Shown here piece by piece: positions 45,001-57,651 of a stretch of DNA of 64,000 nt. The DNA is taken from the NCBI GenBank assembly GCA_028826165.1, contig JAPDFW010000074.1:186001-250000 (forward strand), written 5' to 3'. Source of the DNA: Anaeramoeba ignava. Taxonomy: Eukaryota > Metamonada > Anaeramoebidae. The notes under the pieces are model-generated. The model saw only the letters and a program-made list of their open reading frames with translations, did not search any database and was not told the origin of the DNA. The translations under genes were made by a program, and so were the position numbers. Each line of letters begins with the position of its first letter. Within the stretch, counting starts at the first letter, position 1.

Positions 45001-48000
45001 TATGGAGAAATAGAAGACATTGTATGTGAATATCTTGGTTCTGGTAAATTTCCTTCAAACTTCATTTCTTCCCATTCATTTTTTTCTATCAAATTTAAAT
45101 TAATTATTTTTTTAAATAATAAAAATAAATTAAAATAAAATTAAAATAAAAAATGAACCTAAATCAAAACGGAAAAAAATATTAGTAGCAATTGGTTGTG
45201 AATCTTCTCCTCCAAATATATATAAAAAATCATCAAGAATGCAAGAAGCATGAAGTGATAATTGTGGAGGAGTAAATTTTAAACCCGAAATTCTTTCCCA
45301 TTCAACAGTATCTAATTTTACAAAAGAAACAGAGAAAAAATGTCAAAAAAATTTTTTTCTTTTGTTTTGAATTAAAAACCTTTCAGATCTTTTTCTTTTT
45401 CCGTAAATTCATTTGTAACATTCAATATATCAGTGATAACATCTCTTCTTCCGTTTGTATCTTCACAAAGAAAAGGAATTTTTTCAGAAGTGAGATAGAA
45501 CATAGTGTCATCTTGTTGATCAGCAACAACCAAAAAATCAGGTGTAATTTCAAGAAAATGACGAGTTAAATATTTTCCATCTTTTTGCTTAGTTACAACA
45601 AAAATTGCATCACTAAATAAAAAGAATAAGATCTTATTCTTGTTTTGTCTTGATTTTATATGCAAATGATATTTATTTTTCAATATTCTGCTATCTGATA
45701 ATAAGTTCTATTTTAATTTTAAATTTTAATTTTAATTTTAAATTTTAAATTTTAAATTTAATTTTAATTTTATAAATGGATTTTGATTTTAATTTTAATT
45801 TTGATTTTGATTTTGATTTTAATTTTGATTTTGATTTTAATTTTAATTTTAATTTTAATTTTGATTTTGATTTTGATTTTGATTTTGATTTTAATTTTAA
45901 TTTTGATTTTAATTTTAATTTTAATTTTAATTTTAATTTTAATTTTAATTTTAATTTTAATTTTAATTTTAATTTTAATTTTAATTTTGATTTTGATTTT
46001 GATTTTTAATTTTAATTTTTAAATTTTAATTTTGATTTTAATTTTAATTTTAATTTTAATTTTAATTTTAGTTTAATTTTAATTTTAATTTTAATTTTAA
46101 TTTTGATTTTGATTTTGATTTTGATTTTGATTTTGAATTTTGATTTTAATTTTAATTTTAATTTTAATTTTAATTTTAATTTTAATTTTGATTTTAATTT
46201 TGATTTTAATTTCGATTTTGATTTTGATTTTAATTTTGATTTTAATTTTGATTTTGATTTTGATTTTAAATTTTAATTTTAATTTTAAATTTAATTTTGA
46301 TTTTGATTTTAATTTTAATTTTAATTTTGATTTTAATTTTAATTTTAATTTTAATTTCAATTTTAATTTTGATTTTAATTTTAATTTTAATTTTAATTTT
46401 AATTTTAATTTTTATTTTGATTTTTTTAATTTTGATTTTAATTTTGATTTTAATTTTGATTTTGATTTTGATTTTGAATTTTAATTATGATTTTAAAATT
46501 TACAATTCGAGATTGATTGGAAATCTTTTTTTGAATTGTAACTAATTTGTTAAATTCTTCTGATTCCGTTTTGTTTTTATTCACTTGATCTGCTACTTCT
46601 TTTACTTTCTGAAGTGCTGTTGAAAAATATTCATAATCAGGATTTTCTTTTGGAGTATTTTCTAAAATTCCCTTTTAAAAATTTTTTTCCATTTTAAAAA
46701 TTTTTTTTTGGAAATTTTTTTTTGAAATTTTTTTTATGTACTTGAAAGAGAAGAACATATCTTGGAATTCTTTGAACAGGAGTAATCATTAAAGAATATA
46801 AATTCAATCCCTTCAATTCATCATTTGATTCCGTTTTTTCAATAAATTTCCCAAATTCTTCATTTTGCATAGAATTTGAAATGGTAATCAAAGCAACATT
46901 GTAGTTATTAATAAATTCACTGTAATTAAGCAATCTTGGAACAAAATCCAATAAAACATCTCCATATGAAAATTTTTCAAGATCATATTGTCTTTTTTGT
47001 AAATTTTCAAGTAATTCCAAATTAAGTTGGTAAATTGATTCAATATTTGAAAATATTTGATGAAGTTGATTATCATCTAAAATTTTCTCTTGTTTTAATG
47101 GAATCACATAATAATTTAAAATTAACTGCAAATGATGCAAATATGAATTTTCTGTTTCAATTAGTTCTCTAATAAAAGATTTTCTTTTTCTATTTATTTT
47201 AAATTGTGCTATTTTTTTTTATTAAATATTAGTTTTATTTTTAATTTTTAATTTTTATTATTTTTTTTTATAAAAATTTACATCCTTTGACTAATTTTCT
47301 TGCTTGAAAACCTCGAACAATTCTTTGAATATTGATTACAGATTTAATTGTTTCTTCTGATTTTAATGAATATTTAATTTCAAGATTGATTTGCTCTTGA
47401 ATTGGAATTTTGCTTTCAATTTTATCTTCAATTTTATCTTCAATTTTATCTTCAATTTTATCTTCAATTTTATCTTCAATTTTATCTTCAATTTTATCTT
47501 CAATTTTATCTTCAACTTTATCTTCAATTTTTTCTTCAATTTTTTCTTCAACTTTATCTTCAACTTTATCTTCAATTTTATCTTCAATTTTATCTTCGTT
47601 TTTTTCTTCAATTTTTTCTTCAATTTTTTCTTCAATTTTTTCTTGTTCAAATTCTAATTCATTAAAAACTGTACTATCTTCAAAAGGAACAAAATCAAAA
47701 TCTTCAATTTCATCTTCATTTCCATTTTTATCTTCAATTTTGTTTTCGATTTTGTTTTCAATTTTATCTTCAATTTTATCTTCAATTTTGTTTTCAATTT
47801 TATCTTCAATTTTATCTTCAATTTTATCTTCAATTTTGTTTTCAATTTTGTTTTCAATTTTGTTTTCAATTTTATTTTCAATTTTGTTTTCAATTTTGTT
47901 TTCAATTTTATTTTCAATTTTATCTTCAATTTTATTTTCAATTTTATTTTCAATTTTATTTTCAATTTTATTTTCAATTTTATCTTCATTTTTATTTTCA

Positions 48001-48644
48001 ATTTTATCTTCATTTTTATTTTCAATTTTGTTTTCATTTTTGTTTTCATTTTTATTTTCAATTTTATCTTCAGTTTTGTTTTCAATTTTGTTTTCAATTT
48101 TATCTTTATTTTTATTTTCAATTTTGTTTTCAATTTTATCTTCAATTTTATTTTCAATTTTATTTTCAATTTTATTTTGAATTGAATTTGGATTTGGTTG
48201 AGGTCTTGGTCGTGGTCTTGGTCTTGGTCTTGTTCTTTGATTAATGGGTTTTGGTCTCGGATTTAAATTCGGATTTTTATTTCGATTAATTCTTTTTTGT
48301 TCTTGAATTGATTTTCTTTTTTCAAAAGATAATTCTTTTTGTTGTTCAAGATCTTTTGTAAAAATATTTTTCTTTTCTTGAATTGAAAAAGATTCAAAAT
48401 CATTTAAAATGTTTTTCCGAGAATCATTTTTATTTCCATTTTTCGGCGTTTGTTCATTTGAATTAGTCTTCTGTTTCTCAAATTTTTTGACTAGTTCAAA
48501 CATTCTACCTGATTTAGAACTTAATGGTTTCATTTTTTCTTGTTTGGATTCATTTTCTTGTTTTGATTGTGTTTTTGTAAGTTGTTTGCTAACAACTTTT
48601 GAATGTGCTTGAAGCTCTTTTAATGTTTGATATTCTTCATACAT
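42012..48644 (-). CDS. IQ-RhoGEF (DH)-PH-Kelch multidomain protein
   Basis: Predicted Rho exchange factor of 1537 residues from eight exons: 48644-47282, 47208-46742, 46671-46504, 45707-45380, 45311-45159, 45085-44936, 44720-44409, 43684-42012, all phases agreeing. Order: basic leader; about 64 four-residue KIEN/KIED-type repeats (about 155-411); an IQ motif (NIQRIVRGFQARK, near 435-454) for calmodulin-like partners; DH (LIETENSYLHHLQLIL, YSLMITPVQRIPRYVLLFQ); PH (FFLFSDAIFVVTK); Kelch repeats (YIFGGEDSQP, YVFGGTNGTKKLGDLHIF, WIFGGRADDNSYLNDVYLL, FFGGSVAERKS; about 775-1078); a charged disordered region; and a C-terminal segment that may be PB1-like. The open frame begins at 48668 with TTG, but the first ATG, 48644 (MYEEYQTLKEL), is the likelier start. 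Kelch blades split over exons support the join. Confidence 0.9.
43685..44408. repeat. 724-nt ATTTAAATATTTTTGA array in Kelch intron
   Basis: Variable 14-18-nt units such as AATTTAAATATTTATT and GAATTTAAATATTTTT fill the intron between two Kelch exons. Confidence 0.85.
44797..44934. repeat. (GTTT)n microsatellite forming the 5' part of a Kelch intron
   Basis: About 34 perfect GTTT units, (AAAC)n on the coding strand. The splice donor GTAAAC leads straight into the array, so the intron begins with the microsatellite. Confidence 0.9.
45708..46503. repeat. 796-nt TTTTAA/TTTTGA hexamer array between DH and PH exons
   Basis: Hexamers TTTTAA, TTTTGA and occasional TTTCAA fill this intron; borders on the coding strand are GTAAAT and ATAG. 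Confidence 0.85.
47410..48180 (-). repeat. Coding 12-nt repeat (KIEN/KIED tract) in the RhoGEF-Kelch gene
   Basis: About 64 units of a 12-nt sequence close to AAAATTGAAAAC or AAAATTGAAGAT encode KIEN, KIED or KIEE, with one short non-repeat interruption near 47655-47730 (DFDFVPFEDSTVF). The tract alternates Lys, Ile, Glu and a polar residue and is probably helical or coiled coil. Confidence 0.9.
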
Positions 48645-49050
48645 TTTGCTTTTTCTTTTTAATTTCAATTTTGTAAAAAAAAAATGATTTTTATTTTTTA
48701 TTTTCTTTTTTTTTTTTGTTTTTAAAAAATTAAAAGGAGAAATTTTAATTTTAATTTTAATTTCTTTTTTTTTTCTTTTTTTTTTTTGATCGTTTTATTT
48801 ATTTAAAAATTATTTTATTTGCTTTCAAATTTTTTCTTTTTCCTTATTGAGAATTTTCGCATTTGATTTATTTTTTTTATTTATTTTTGATCTTTAAATG
48901 TTTTTTTTTCTTTTTTTTTTCTTTTCTTTGTTGGATTTTCAATCTAAATTTATCAAAAATTTAATTTAATTTAATTTTTTTTTATTGAAATCAAATTGAA
49001 TTAAAAAAAAGAAAAAGAAAAAGAAAGAATAAACTCAAAGGAGAATAAAG
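48645..49050. other. Intergenic spacer, no gene seen
   Basis: About 400 nt of T- and A-runs between the ArfGAP stop and the RhoGEF-Kelch start, both on the minus strand. It must hold the promoter of the latter and the 3' end of the former. No open frame, repeat array or RNA gene recognised. Confidence 0.5.
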
Positions 49051-50674
49051 CTAAAAATCTACGAACCAACCATTTTCATTTTCATTATCATTTAAATTAT
49101 CATTATCATTATCATTATCATTTTCATTTTGATTTAAATTATCATTAAAATTATAATTAGAATTATAAATATTATCATTATAACTTGGTTTTGTATTTGA
49201 ATCTTTGTTGGAATTTTGGAAATCAAAATTAAATTCATCTAAAAAGTTTTTTTGAGTGTGACTCTTTCCATTTTTTCGAGAAGAATTAGCTTGAATATCC
49301 AAAAAACTTTGATTTTTTCGAGAAGAATTAGCTTGAATATCCAAAAAACTTTGATTTTTTTGAGTTTGTTTTGGAGAAGGGATTTTTTCATTTTGAGTTG
49401 AATTTGAAGAATCAAAAAGATCATCGAATAAACCTTTTGTATCTTTTTGAGATTGTTTATTTAAAGAATTTTTTGGATGAAAATTTTCTTCTGATTTTTT
49501 TGAATTTGGATTTAAAAAAGGAAACATATCATCATCATCTTTTTCATCTTCTTTTAGACTTGAGATGACTTGATTAGCAAAACCATGAAGAGAATTAAAG
49601 AATTTTTTACCTCCTTGTTTAATTGCATTGAAAGCTTTTTCCACTTTATCAGAAACTTGGTCCCAATCAAAGTTATCATTATCTTGTTTTTTATATAAAT
49701 TAGGATTTTGACTTTGTGTATGAATAATTTTTTGTTGATAATTTTTATGATTTTGTTGATAATTTTTATGATTTTGTTGATAATTTTGTGATTTATCATT
49801 TCCAAAATCAAAATCCCAAGATTTTTGTGAATCAAAAGAATCAATTTTTTCTTGTTGCTTTTTTTTCTTGTTGCTTTTTTTCTTGTTGATTTTTTTCTTG
49901 TTGCTGTTTTTTTGCTTCTTGATTTGCAAATAAAATTTGGTTTTCAGAATTTATTTGATCAAGTGAATTTTGTGAAATATTTCGCGGAGTTTGTTTTGAT
50001 TCTTGCTTTGGAGAATAAGGCTGAGAAAAGGATTTACTTTTATGAAAACCACTTAACGTTAAACGAGAAGAAGAAGTTGTTTTACTTGATTTAAAATTTT
50101 TAAAATGGGGTTGATAATTATAATTTTGGGATTGATTTTTATCTTCTAATAAATTATTAGGTTTTTTATTTTGAATTGGATTTTCAAAAGGATTTTTCAC
50201 TTGATTCTTTGGTTCTTGATCATCTTCCTCAAAATCAATAATATTTTCCTGAGAATCTTCATCAGAACTTTCAGCTGATTCTGTTTCTTGTTTTACATTT
50301 TGATTTTCATCTTGCAAAGAACACAATTCATCAAGATGATTTTTATAAAGTTTTGCAATATTTGAATTATATTTTTGTTTTGCGTCCATTTGAGAAGAAA
50401 TTCCATGAGTTCTAAAAAATTGGGCAGCATTAGAATTTCCGCCGCATTTCATTCTCTTGATTTGCTGAGCATTCCATGAATCAAGGGTGGTTGAGCGAAC
50501 AAGTGTAATATGAACACCAAGTGAACGATGAACTCCTGCACAATTTAAACAAATATAAACTCCAAATCCTAAAGATGCCCAAGTTGGATTTGATGCGCCG
50601 CAATCAAAACATCTTCGGTTTGCGTTTTGTCTTCTTAATTTACTTAGTTCTATTTTCCATTCGTCTTGATCCAT
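49051..50674 (-). CDS. ArfGAP zinc-finger protein with one frameshift in an A8 run
   Basis: Arf GTPase-activating protein for coat or vesicle traffic. The N-terminal ArfGAP finger has CFDCGASNPTWASLGFGVYI then CLNCAGVHRSLGVH, giving Cys-X2-Cys-X16-Cys-X2-Cys and the catalytic Arg. The first frame (50674-49841) stops after a QQEKK repeat; a second frame (49929-49051) continues with a compatible tail. They join if the A8 run (T8 on +, 49859-49866) is read as A7, as in the preceding repeat unit, giving about 541 residues. The tail has SWDFDF and WDQVSDKV motifs, a possibly amphipathic stretch KKFFNSLHGFANQVISSL, two copies of SFLDIQANSSRKN, and ends GWFVDF, resembling the adaptor-binding tails of ArfGAPs. 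The shift could be sequencing error, polymorphism or slippage. Confidence 0.85.
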
Positions 50675-50857
50675 TTATTTTATATTCAAAAAATTTTTCT
50701 AAAAAAAAAAAATGAAAAAATAAAAAATGAAAAAAAAAATTTTTTTTTAAATTTTATTCAAAAACAATTTCAAAAGAAAAAAGAAAAAAAGAAAAAAAGA
50801 AAAAATGAAAAATGAAAGAAATTTCAAAGTAAAAAAAAAAAATTAAAGAAATGGAAA

Positions 50858-51823
50858 TTAAACTTGATAAACATTTGAAACATTTGTTAATCTTTGATTT
50901 GAATTTGGTAAAATTAATTCAGAAAAATTCCATTCTTGATCTGAACTTATATCATCAGAAGAAAGAGAAAAATCAATAGAAGGATGAATATTAGACGAGA
51001 AAAGAGGATCTTTAGAAGAGGAATAAGAAGAAGAACTTGGAGGAGGAGGATAAAAACAGAAAACAAGTAAATCAATTAAAATTCCTCCAATCAAATCAAG
51101 AACAAAATGATGCCACAAATAAACTGCAGATAAACCAAGTAAAATTGAATAAGCCCATAGCCAAATGGACCTTCTATTCTCATAAAAGATCCAGAAAAAG
51201 GGCCATGCAAAATGCAATGAAGGAAACGATCCAAAAACAATATTTGATTTGGAATAAATATTTGCAAAAAGAGGATAGTTGATTAGGTTATCCACTCTTT
51301 GTAGCCCAGCTGGATCCCCTTTTATTAAGAAAGACCCTATTGTACCGCTATCTATGCATTTCTCCCAAAACCACGGTGGCGAGGTCGGGATAACGAGCTG
51401 TATCAGGACACCAACTGTGTTGACTAATCCAAGACACCACACTAAATACGCAATTCGTTTTGGATCGCGATATTTCCACCAAAGATATAATGAAAGAGCT
51501 AACGGCAAAGAGTAATGTATTATATATAATGTTGCTGCGAGGATATCAAACACAGGATTGATAAATTGTGACATCCATCGATGAAGAAATCCATGGAAAA
51601 GTTCATATTCAAATGCCGGTAATCCGTTGACATCAATTTTGGGAATAAATTTTTCTGGTAAAAGTTTAAAGAAACTTGGTAAAGCTACATAACTTAACAT
51701 CGGAATTAATGATAACATTAATCTTGTTGAAATCCATGGGAATTTATTCGTTATTCCTGGTCCAGCTCCACATATCCATTTAGGCCATTTAACTTCACTT
51801 TCTTTTATCGTTTTTTCTTTCAT
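50858..51823 (-). CDS. PAP2-family membrane synthase, Aur1/IPC synthase-like
   Basis: A 321-residue multi-pass protein. Motifs match inositol phosphorylceramide synthases of the Aur1 type: PTSPPWFWE, GDPAGLQRVD, VFGSFPSLHFAWP and WHHFVLDLIGG. These supply the His, His and Asp of the PAP2-type catalytic site in the lumen of the Golgi. Five to six hydrophobic segments lie between residues 35 and 260; the tail is S/P/D-rich and probably cytosolic. The family transfers phosphoinositol, or a related headgroup, to ceramide; the exact substrate cannot be read from sequence. The coding region around 51280-51480 is richer in G and C than neighbouring genes. Its 5' end faces the satellite block. Confidence 0.85.
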   Translation of the reverse strand: MKEKTIKESEVKWPKWICGAGPGITNKFPWISTRLMLSLIPMLSYVALPSFFKLLPEKFIPKIDVNGLPAFEYELFHGFLHRWMSQFINPVFDILAATLYIIHYSLPLALSLYLWWKYRDPKRIAYLVWCLGLVNTVGVLIQLVIPTSPPWFWEKCIDSGTIGSFLIKGDPAGLQRVDNLINYPLFANIYSKSNIVFGSFPSLHFAWPFFWIFYENRRSIWLWAYSILLGLSAVYLWHHFVLDLIGGILIDLLVFCFYPPPPSSSSYSSSKDPLFSSNIHPSIDFSLSSDDISSDQEWNFSELILPNSNQRLTNVSNVYQV

Positions 51824-51984
51824 TTTTTAATTTTTTTTATTCTTTTTCAATTTGAATTGGTCAACAAAAAAAAAAAAAGAATTTGATAATAAAAAAATAA
51901 AAATGAAAATTAAAAAAAAAAATGAAAAAAATAAAAAAATATTTTTTTGCTTCGTGTCACTTTTTATTTATTAATTCTCTTATT

Positions 51985-54900
51985 TAAATTTATTTTAATT
52001 TATTATTTTATCTTTATTTATAAATTTATTTTTAAATTTTATTATTAATTTTCTTATTAAAAAATTAATCAAATTTATTATTAAATTTATATTAATTTTG
52101 AAATTTATTTTAATTTATAAATTCATTTAAATTTATTTTTAATTTATTATTTTATATTTATTTATAAATTTATTTTTAAATTTTTATTATTAAATTTCTT
52201 ATTAAAAAATTAATCAAATTTATTATTTAATTTATATTAATTTTGGAATATATTTTAATTTATTAATTTATTTAAATTCTATTTTTAATTTATTATTTTA
52301 TCTTTATTTATAAATTTATTTTTAAATTTTATTATTAATTTTCTTATTAAAAATTAATCAAATTTATTATTAAATTTATATTAATTTTGAAATTTATTTT
52401 AATTTATAAATTTATTTAAATTCTATTTTTAATTTATTATTTTATCTTTATTTATAAATTTATTTTTAAATTTTTATTATTAATTTTCTTATTAAAAATT
52501 ATTCAAATTTATTATTAAATTTATATTAATTTTGGAATATATTTTAATTTATTAAATTTATTTAAATTTATTTTTAATTTATTATTTTATCTTTATTTAT
52601 AAATTTATTTTTAAATTTTATGATCTATTTTATTATTAAAAAAATTAATCAATTTTATTATTAAATTTATATTAATTTTAGAATTTATTTTAATTTATAA
52701 ATTTATTTAAATTTATTTTAATTTATTATTTTATATTTATTTATAAATTTATTTTTAAATTTTATGATCTATTTTATTATTAAAAAATTAATCAATTTTA
52801 TTATTTAATTTATATTAATTTTTGGAATATATTTTAATTTATTAATTTATTTAAATTTATTTTAATTTATTATTTTATATTTATTTATAAATTTATTTTT
52901 AAATTTTATGATCTATTTTATTATTAAAAAATTAATCAAATTTATTATTAAATTTATATTAATTTTGGAATATATTTTAATTTATTAATTTATTTAAATT
53001 TTATTTTTAATTTATTATTTTATATTTATTTATAAATTTATTTTTAAATTTTATGATTAATTTTATTATTAAAAAATTATTCAATTTTATTATTAAATTT
53101 ATATTAATTTTGGAATTTATTTTAATTTATTAATTTATTTAAATTTATTTTAATTTATTATTTTATCTTTTATTTATAAATTTATTTTTTAAATTTTTAT
53201 GATCTATTTTCTTATTAAAAAATTAATCAATTTTATTATTAAATTTATATTAATTTTGGAATTTATTTTAATTTATAAATTTATTTTTAATTTATTTTAA
53301 TTTATTATTTTTATATTTATTTATAAATTTATTTTTAAATTTTATTATTTATTTTATTATTAAAAAATTAATCAATTTTATTATTAAATTTATATTAATT
53401 TTGGAATATATTTTAATTTATAAATTTATTTAAATTTATTTTTAATTTATTATTTTATATTTATTTATAAATTTATTTTTAAATTTTTATTATTAATTTT
53501 ATTATTAAAAAATTAATTAATTTTATTATTAAATTTATATTAATTTTGGAATTTATTTTAATTTATAAATTTATTTAAATTTATTTTAATTTATTATTTT
53601 ATATTTATTTATAAATTTATTTTATAAATTTTATTATTAAATTTTATTATTAAAAAATTAATCAAATTTATTATTAAATTTATATTAATTTTGAAATTTA
53701 TTTTAATTTATAAATTTATTTAAATTTATTTTTAATTTATTATTTTATCTTTATTTATAAATTTATTTTTAAATTTTTATTATTAATTTTATTATTAAAA
53801 AATTAATCAATTTTATTATTAAATTTATATTAATTTTGGAATATATTTTAATTTATAAATTTATTTAATTTTTATTTTTAATTTATTATTTTTATATTTA
53901 TTTATAAATTTATTTTTAAATTTTTATTATTAATTTTATTATTAAAAATTAATCAATTTTATTATTAAATTTATATTAATTTTGAAATTTATTTTAATTT
54001 ATAAATTTATTTAAATTTATTTTTAATTTATTATTTTATATTTATTTATAAATTTATTTTTAAATTTTTATTATTAATTTTATTATTAAAAATTAATCAA
54101 TTTTATTATTAAATTTATATTAATTTTGAAATATATTTTAATTTATAAATTTATTTAAATTTATTTTTAATTTATTATTTTATATTTATTTATAAATTTA
54201 TTTTTAAATTTTTATTATTAATTTTTCTTATTAAAAAATTAATCAAATTTATTATTTAATTTATATTAATTTTGGAATATATTTTAATTTATAAATTTAT
54301 TTAAATTTATTTTAATTTATTATTTTATATTTATTTATAAATTTATTTTTAAATTTTATTATTTATTTTCTTATTAAAAATTAATCAAATTTATTATTAA
54401 ATTTATATTAATTTTGAAATTTATTTTAATTTATAAATTTATTTAAATTTATTTTAATTTATTATTTTATCTTTATTTATAAATTTATTTATAAATTTTT
54501 ATTATTAAATTTATTATTAAAAATTAATCAAATTTATTATTAAATTTATATTAATTTTAGAATTTATTTTAATTTATAAATTTATTTAAATTTTATTTTT
54601 AATTTATTATTTTATATTTATTTATAAATTTATTTTTAAATTTTTATTATTAAATTTATTATTAAAAAAATTAATCAATTTTATTATTTAATTTATATTA
54701 ATTTTGGAATTTATTTTAATTTATTAATTTATTTAAATTTTATTTTTAATTTATTATTTTATCTTTATTTATAAATTTATTTTTAAATTTTATGATCTAT
54801 TTTATTATTAAAAATTAATCAATTTTATTATTAAATTTATATTAATTTTGGAATTTATTTTAATTTATTAATTTATTTAAATTTTATTTTTAATTTATTA

Positions 54901-57650
54901 TTTTATATTTATTTATAAATTTATTTTTAAATTTTATGATCTATTTTATTATTAAAAATTAATCAAATTTATTATTTAATTTATATTAATTTTGAAATTT
55001 ATTTTAATTTATTAATTTATTTAAATTTATTTTAATTTATTATTTTATATTTATTTATAAATTTATTTTTAAATTTTATTATTTATTTTCTTATTAAAAA
55101 TTAATCAAATTCATTATTAAATTTATATTAATTTTGGAATTTATTTTAATTTATAAATTTATTTAAATTTATTTTTAATTTATTATTTTATATTTATTTA
55201 TAAATTTATTTTTAAATTTTTATTATTAATTTTATTATTAAAAATTAATCAATTTTATTATTAAATTTATATTAATTTTGAAATTTATTTTAATTTATAA
55301 ATTTATTTAAATTTATTTTTAATTTATTATTTTATATTTATTTATAAATTTATTTTTAAATTTTTATTATTTATTTTATTATTAAAAATTAATCAAATTT
55401 ATTATTAAATTTATATTAATTTTGGAATATATTTTAATTTATAAATTTATTTAAATTTATTTTTAATTTATTATTTTTATATTTATTTATAAATTTATTT
55501 TTAATTTTTATTATTTATTTTATTATTAAAAATTAATCAATTTTATTATTAAATTTATATTAATTTTGGAATTTATTTTAATTTATTAATTTATTTAAAT
55601 TTATTTTAATTTATTATTTTATCTTTATTTATAAATTTATTTTTAAATTTTATGATCTATTTTATTATTAAAAATTAATCAATTTTATTATTAATTTTAT
55701 ATTAATTTTGAAATTTATTTTAATTTATAAATTTATTTAAATTTATTTTAATTTATTTTTATATTTATTTATAAATTTATTTTTAATTTTTATTATTAAT
55801 TTTATTATTAAAAATTAATCAAATTTATTATTAAATTTATATTAATTTTGAAATTTATTTTAATTTATAAATTTATTTAATTCTATTTTTAATTTATTAT
55901 TTTATATTTATTTATAAATTTATTTTTAAATTTTTATTATTAATTTTATTATTAAAAATTAATTAATTTTTATTATTAAATTTATATTAATTTTGGAATT
56001 TATTTTAATTTATAAATTTATTTAATTTTATTTTTAATTTATTATTTTATCTTTATTTATAAATTTATTTTTAAATTTTATGATCTATTTTATTATTAAA
56101 AATTAATCAAATTTATTATTTAATTTATATTAATTTTTGAAATTTATTTTAATTTATTAATTTATTTTAATTTATTTTAATTTATTATTTTATATTTATT
56201 TATAAATTTATTTTTAAATTTTTATTATTAATTTTATTATTAAAAAATTAATCAAATTTATTATTTAATTTATATTAATTTTGGAATTTATTTTAATTTA
56301 TAAATTTATTTAAATTTATTTTAATTTATTATTTTTATATTTATTTATAAATTTATTTTTAAATTTTATGATCTATTTTATTATTAAAAATTAATCAAAT
56401 TTATTATTTAATTTATATTAATTTTGGAATTTATTTTAATTTATTAATTTATTTAGATTTATTTTAATTTATTATTTTATATTTATTTATAAATTTATTT
56501 TTAAATTTTATTATTAATTTTATTATTAAAAAAATTAATCAAATTTATTATTAAATTTATATTAATTTTGGAATTTATTTTAATTTATAAATTTATTTAA
56601 TTTTATTTTAATTTATTATTTTATCTTTATTTATAAATTTATTTTTAATTTTTATTATTAATTTTATTATTAAAAATGAATCAAATTTATTATTAAATTT
56701 ATATTAATTTTAAAATTTATTTTAATTTATAAATTTATTTAAATTTATTTTAATTTATTATTTTATATTTATTTATAAATTTATTTATAAATTTTATTAT
56801 TAATTTTATTATTAAAAAATTAATCAAATTTATTATTTAATTTATATTAATTTTTGAAATATATTTTAATTTATAAATTTATTTAATTCTATTTTTAATT
56901 TATTATTTTATATTTATTTATAAATTTATTTTTAATTTTTATTTTTAATTTTCTTATTAAAAATTAATTAATTTTATTATTTAATTTATATTAATTTTGG
57001 AATTTATTTTAATTTATAAATTTATTTAAATTTATTTTTAATTTATTATTTTATCTTTATTTATAAATTTATTTTTAAATTTTATTATTAATTTTATTAT
57101 TAAAAATTAATCAAATTTATTATTAAATTTATTTTAATTTTGAAATATATTTTAATTTATTAATTTATTTAGATTTATTTTTAATTTATTATTTTATCTT
57201 TATTTATAAATTTATTTTTAAATTTTTATTATTAATTTTATTATTAAAAATTAATCAAATTTATTATTAAATTTATATTAATTTTGAAATATATTTTAAT
57301 TTATTAATTTATTTAGATTTATTTTTAATTTATTATTTTATCTTTATTTATAAATTTATTTTTAAATTTTATGATCTATTTTATTATTAAAAATAAAGGA
57401 ATCAATTTTTTTTTATTAACTTTTTATTAAATTTGAAATATATTTTAATTTATAAATTTATTTTAATTTATTATTTTATATTTATTTATAAATTTATTTT
57501 TAATTTTTTATTATTAATTTTATTATTAAAAAATTAATCAAATTTATTATTAAATTTATATTAATTTTGGAATATATTTTAATTTATAAATTTATTTAAA
57601 TTTATTTCAATTTATTTTTTTATATTTATTTATAAATTTATTTTTAAATT
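51985..57650. repeat. 5.7-kb minisatellite of about 39 units of roughly 144 bp
   Basis: The anchor TTATTTATAAATTTATTTTTAA recurs every 143-147 nt (for example near 52021, 52165, 52311 and 52455) through the block. Each unit also has AATTAATCAAATTTATTATTAAATTTATATTAATTTTGGAAT-type sequence. Units differ by short indels and substitutions; a subset carries TTATGATCTATTTT in place of TTATTATTAATTTT, in clusters (52620-53200, 54790-54950, 55650 and others). One unit near 57390 has an insertion of unrelated AAAGGAATCAATTTTTTTTTA. No open frame over about 60 codons occurs. It ends one base before the MSH6 stop codon. Confidence 0.93.
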
Positions 57651-57651
57651 T

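Noticed and set aside
51985-57650. CRISPR array
   Set aside because: Units are about 144 bp, contiguous and without unique spacers, in a eukaryotic genome; this is a satellite.
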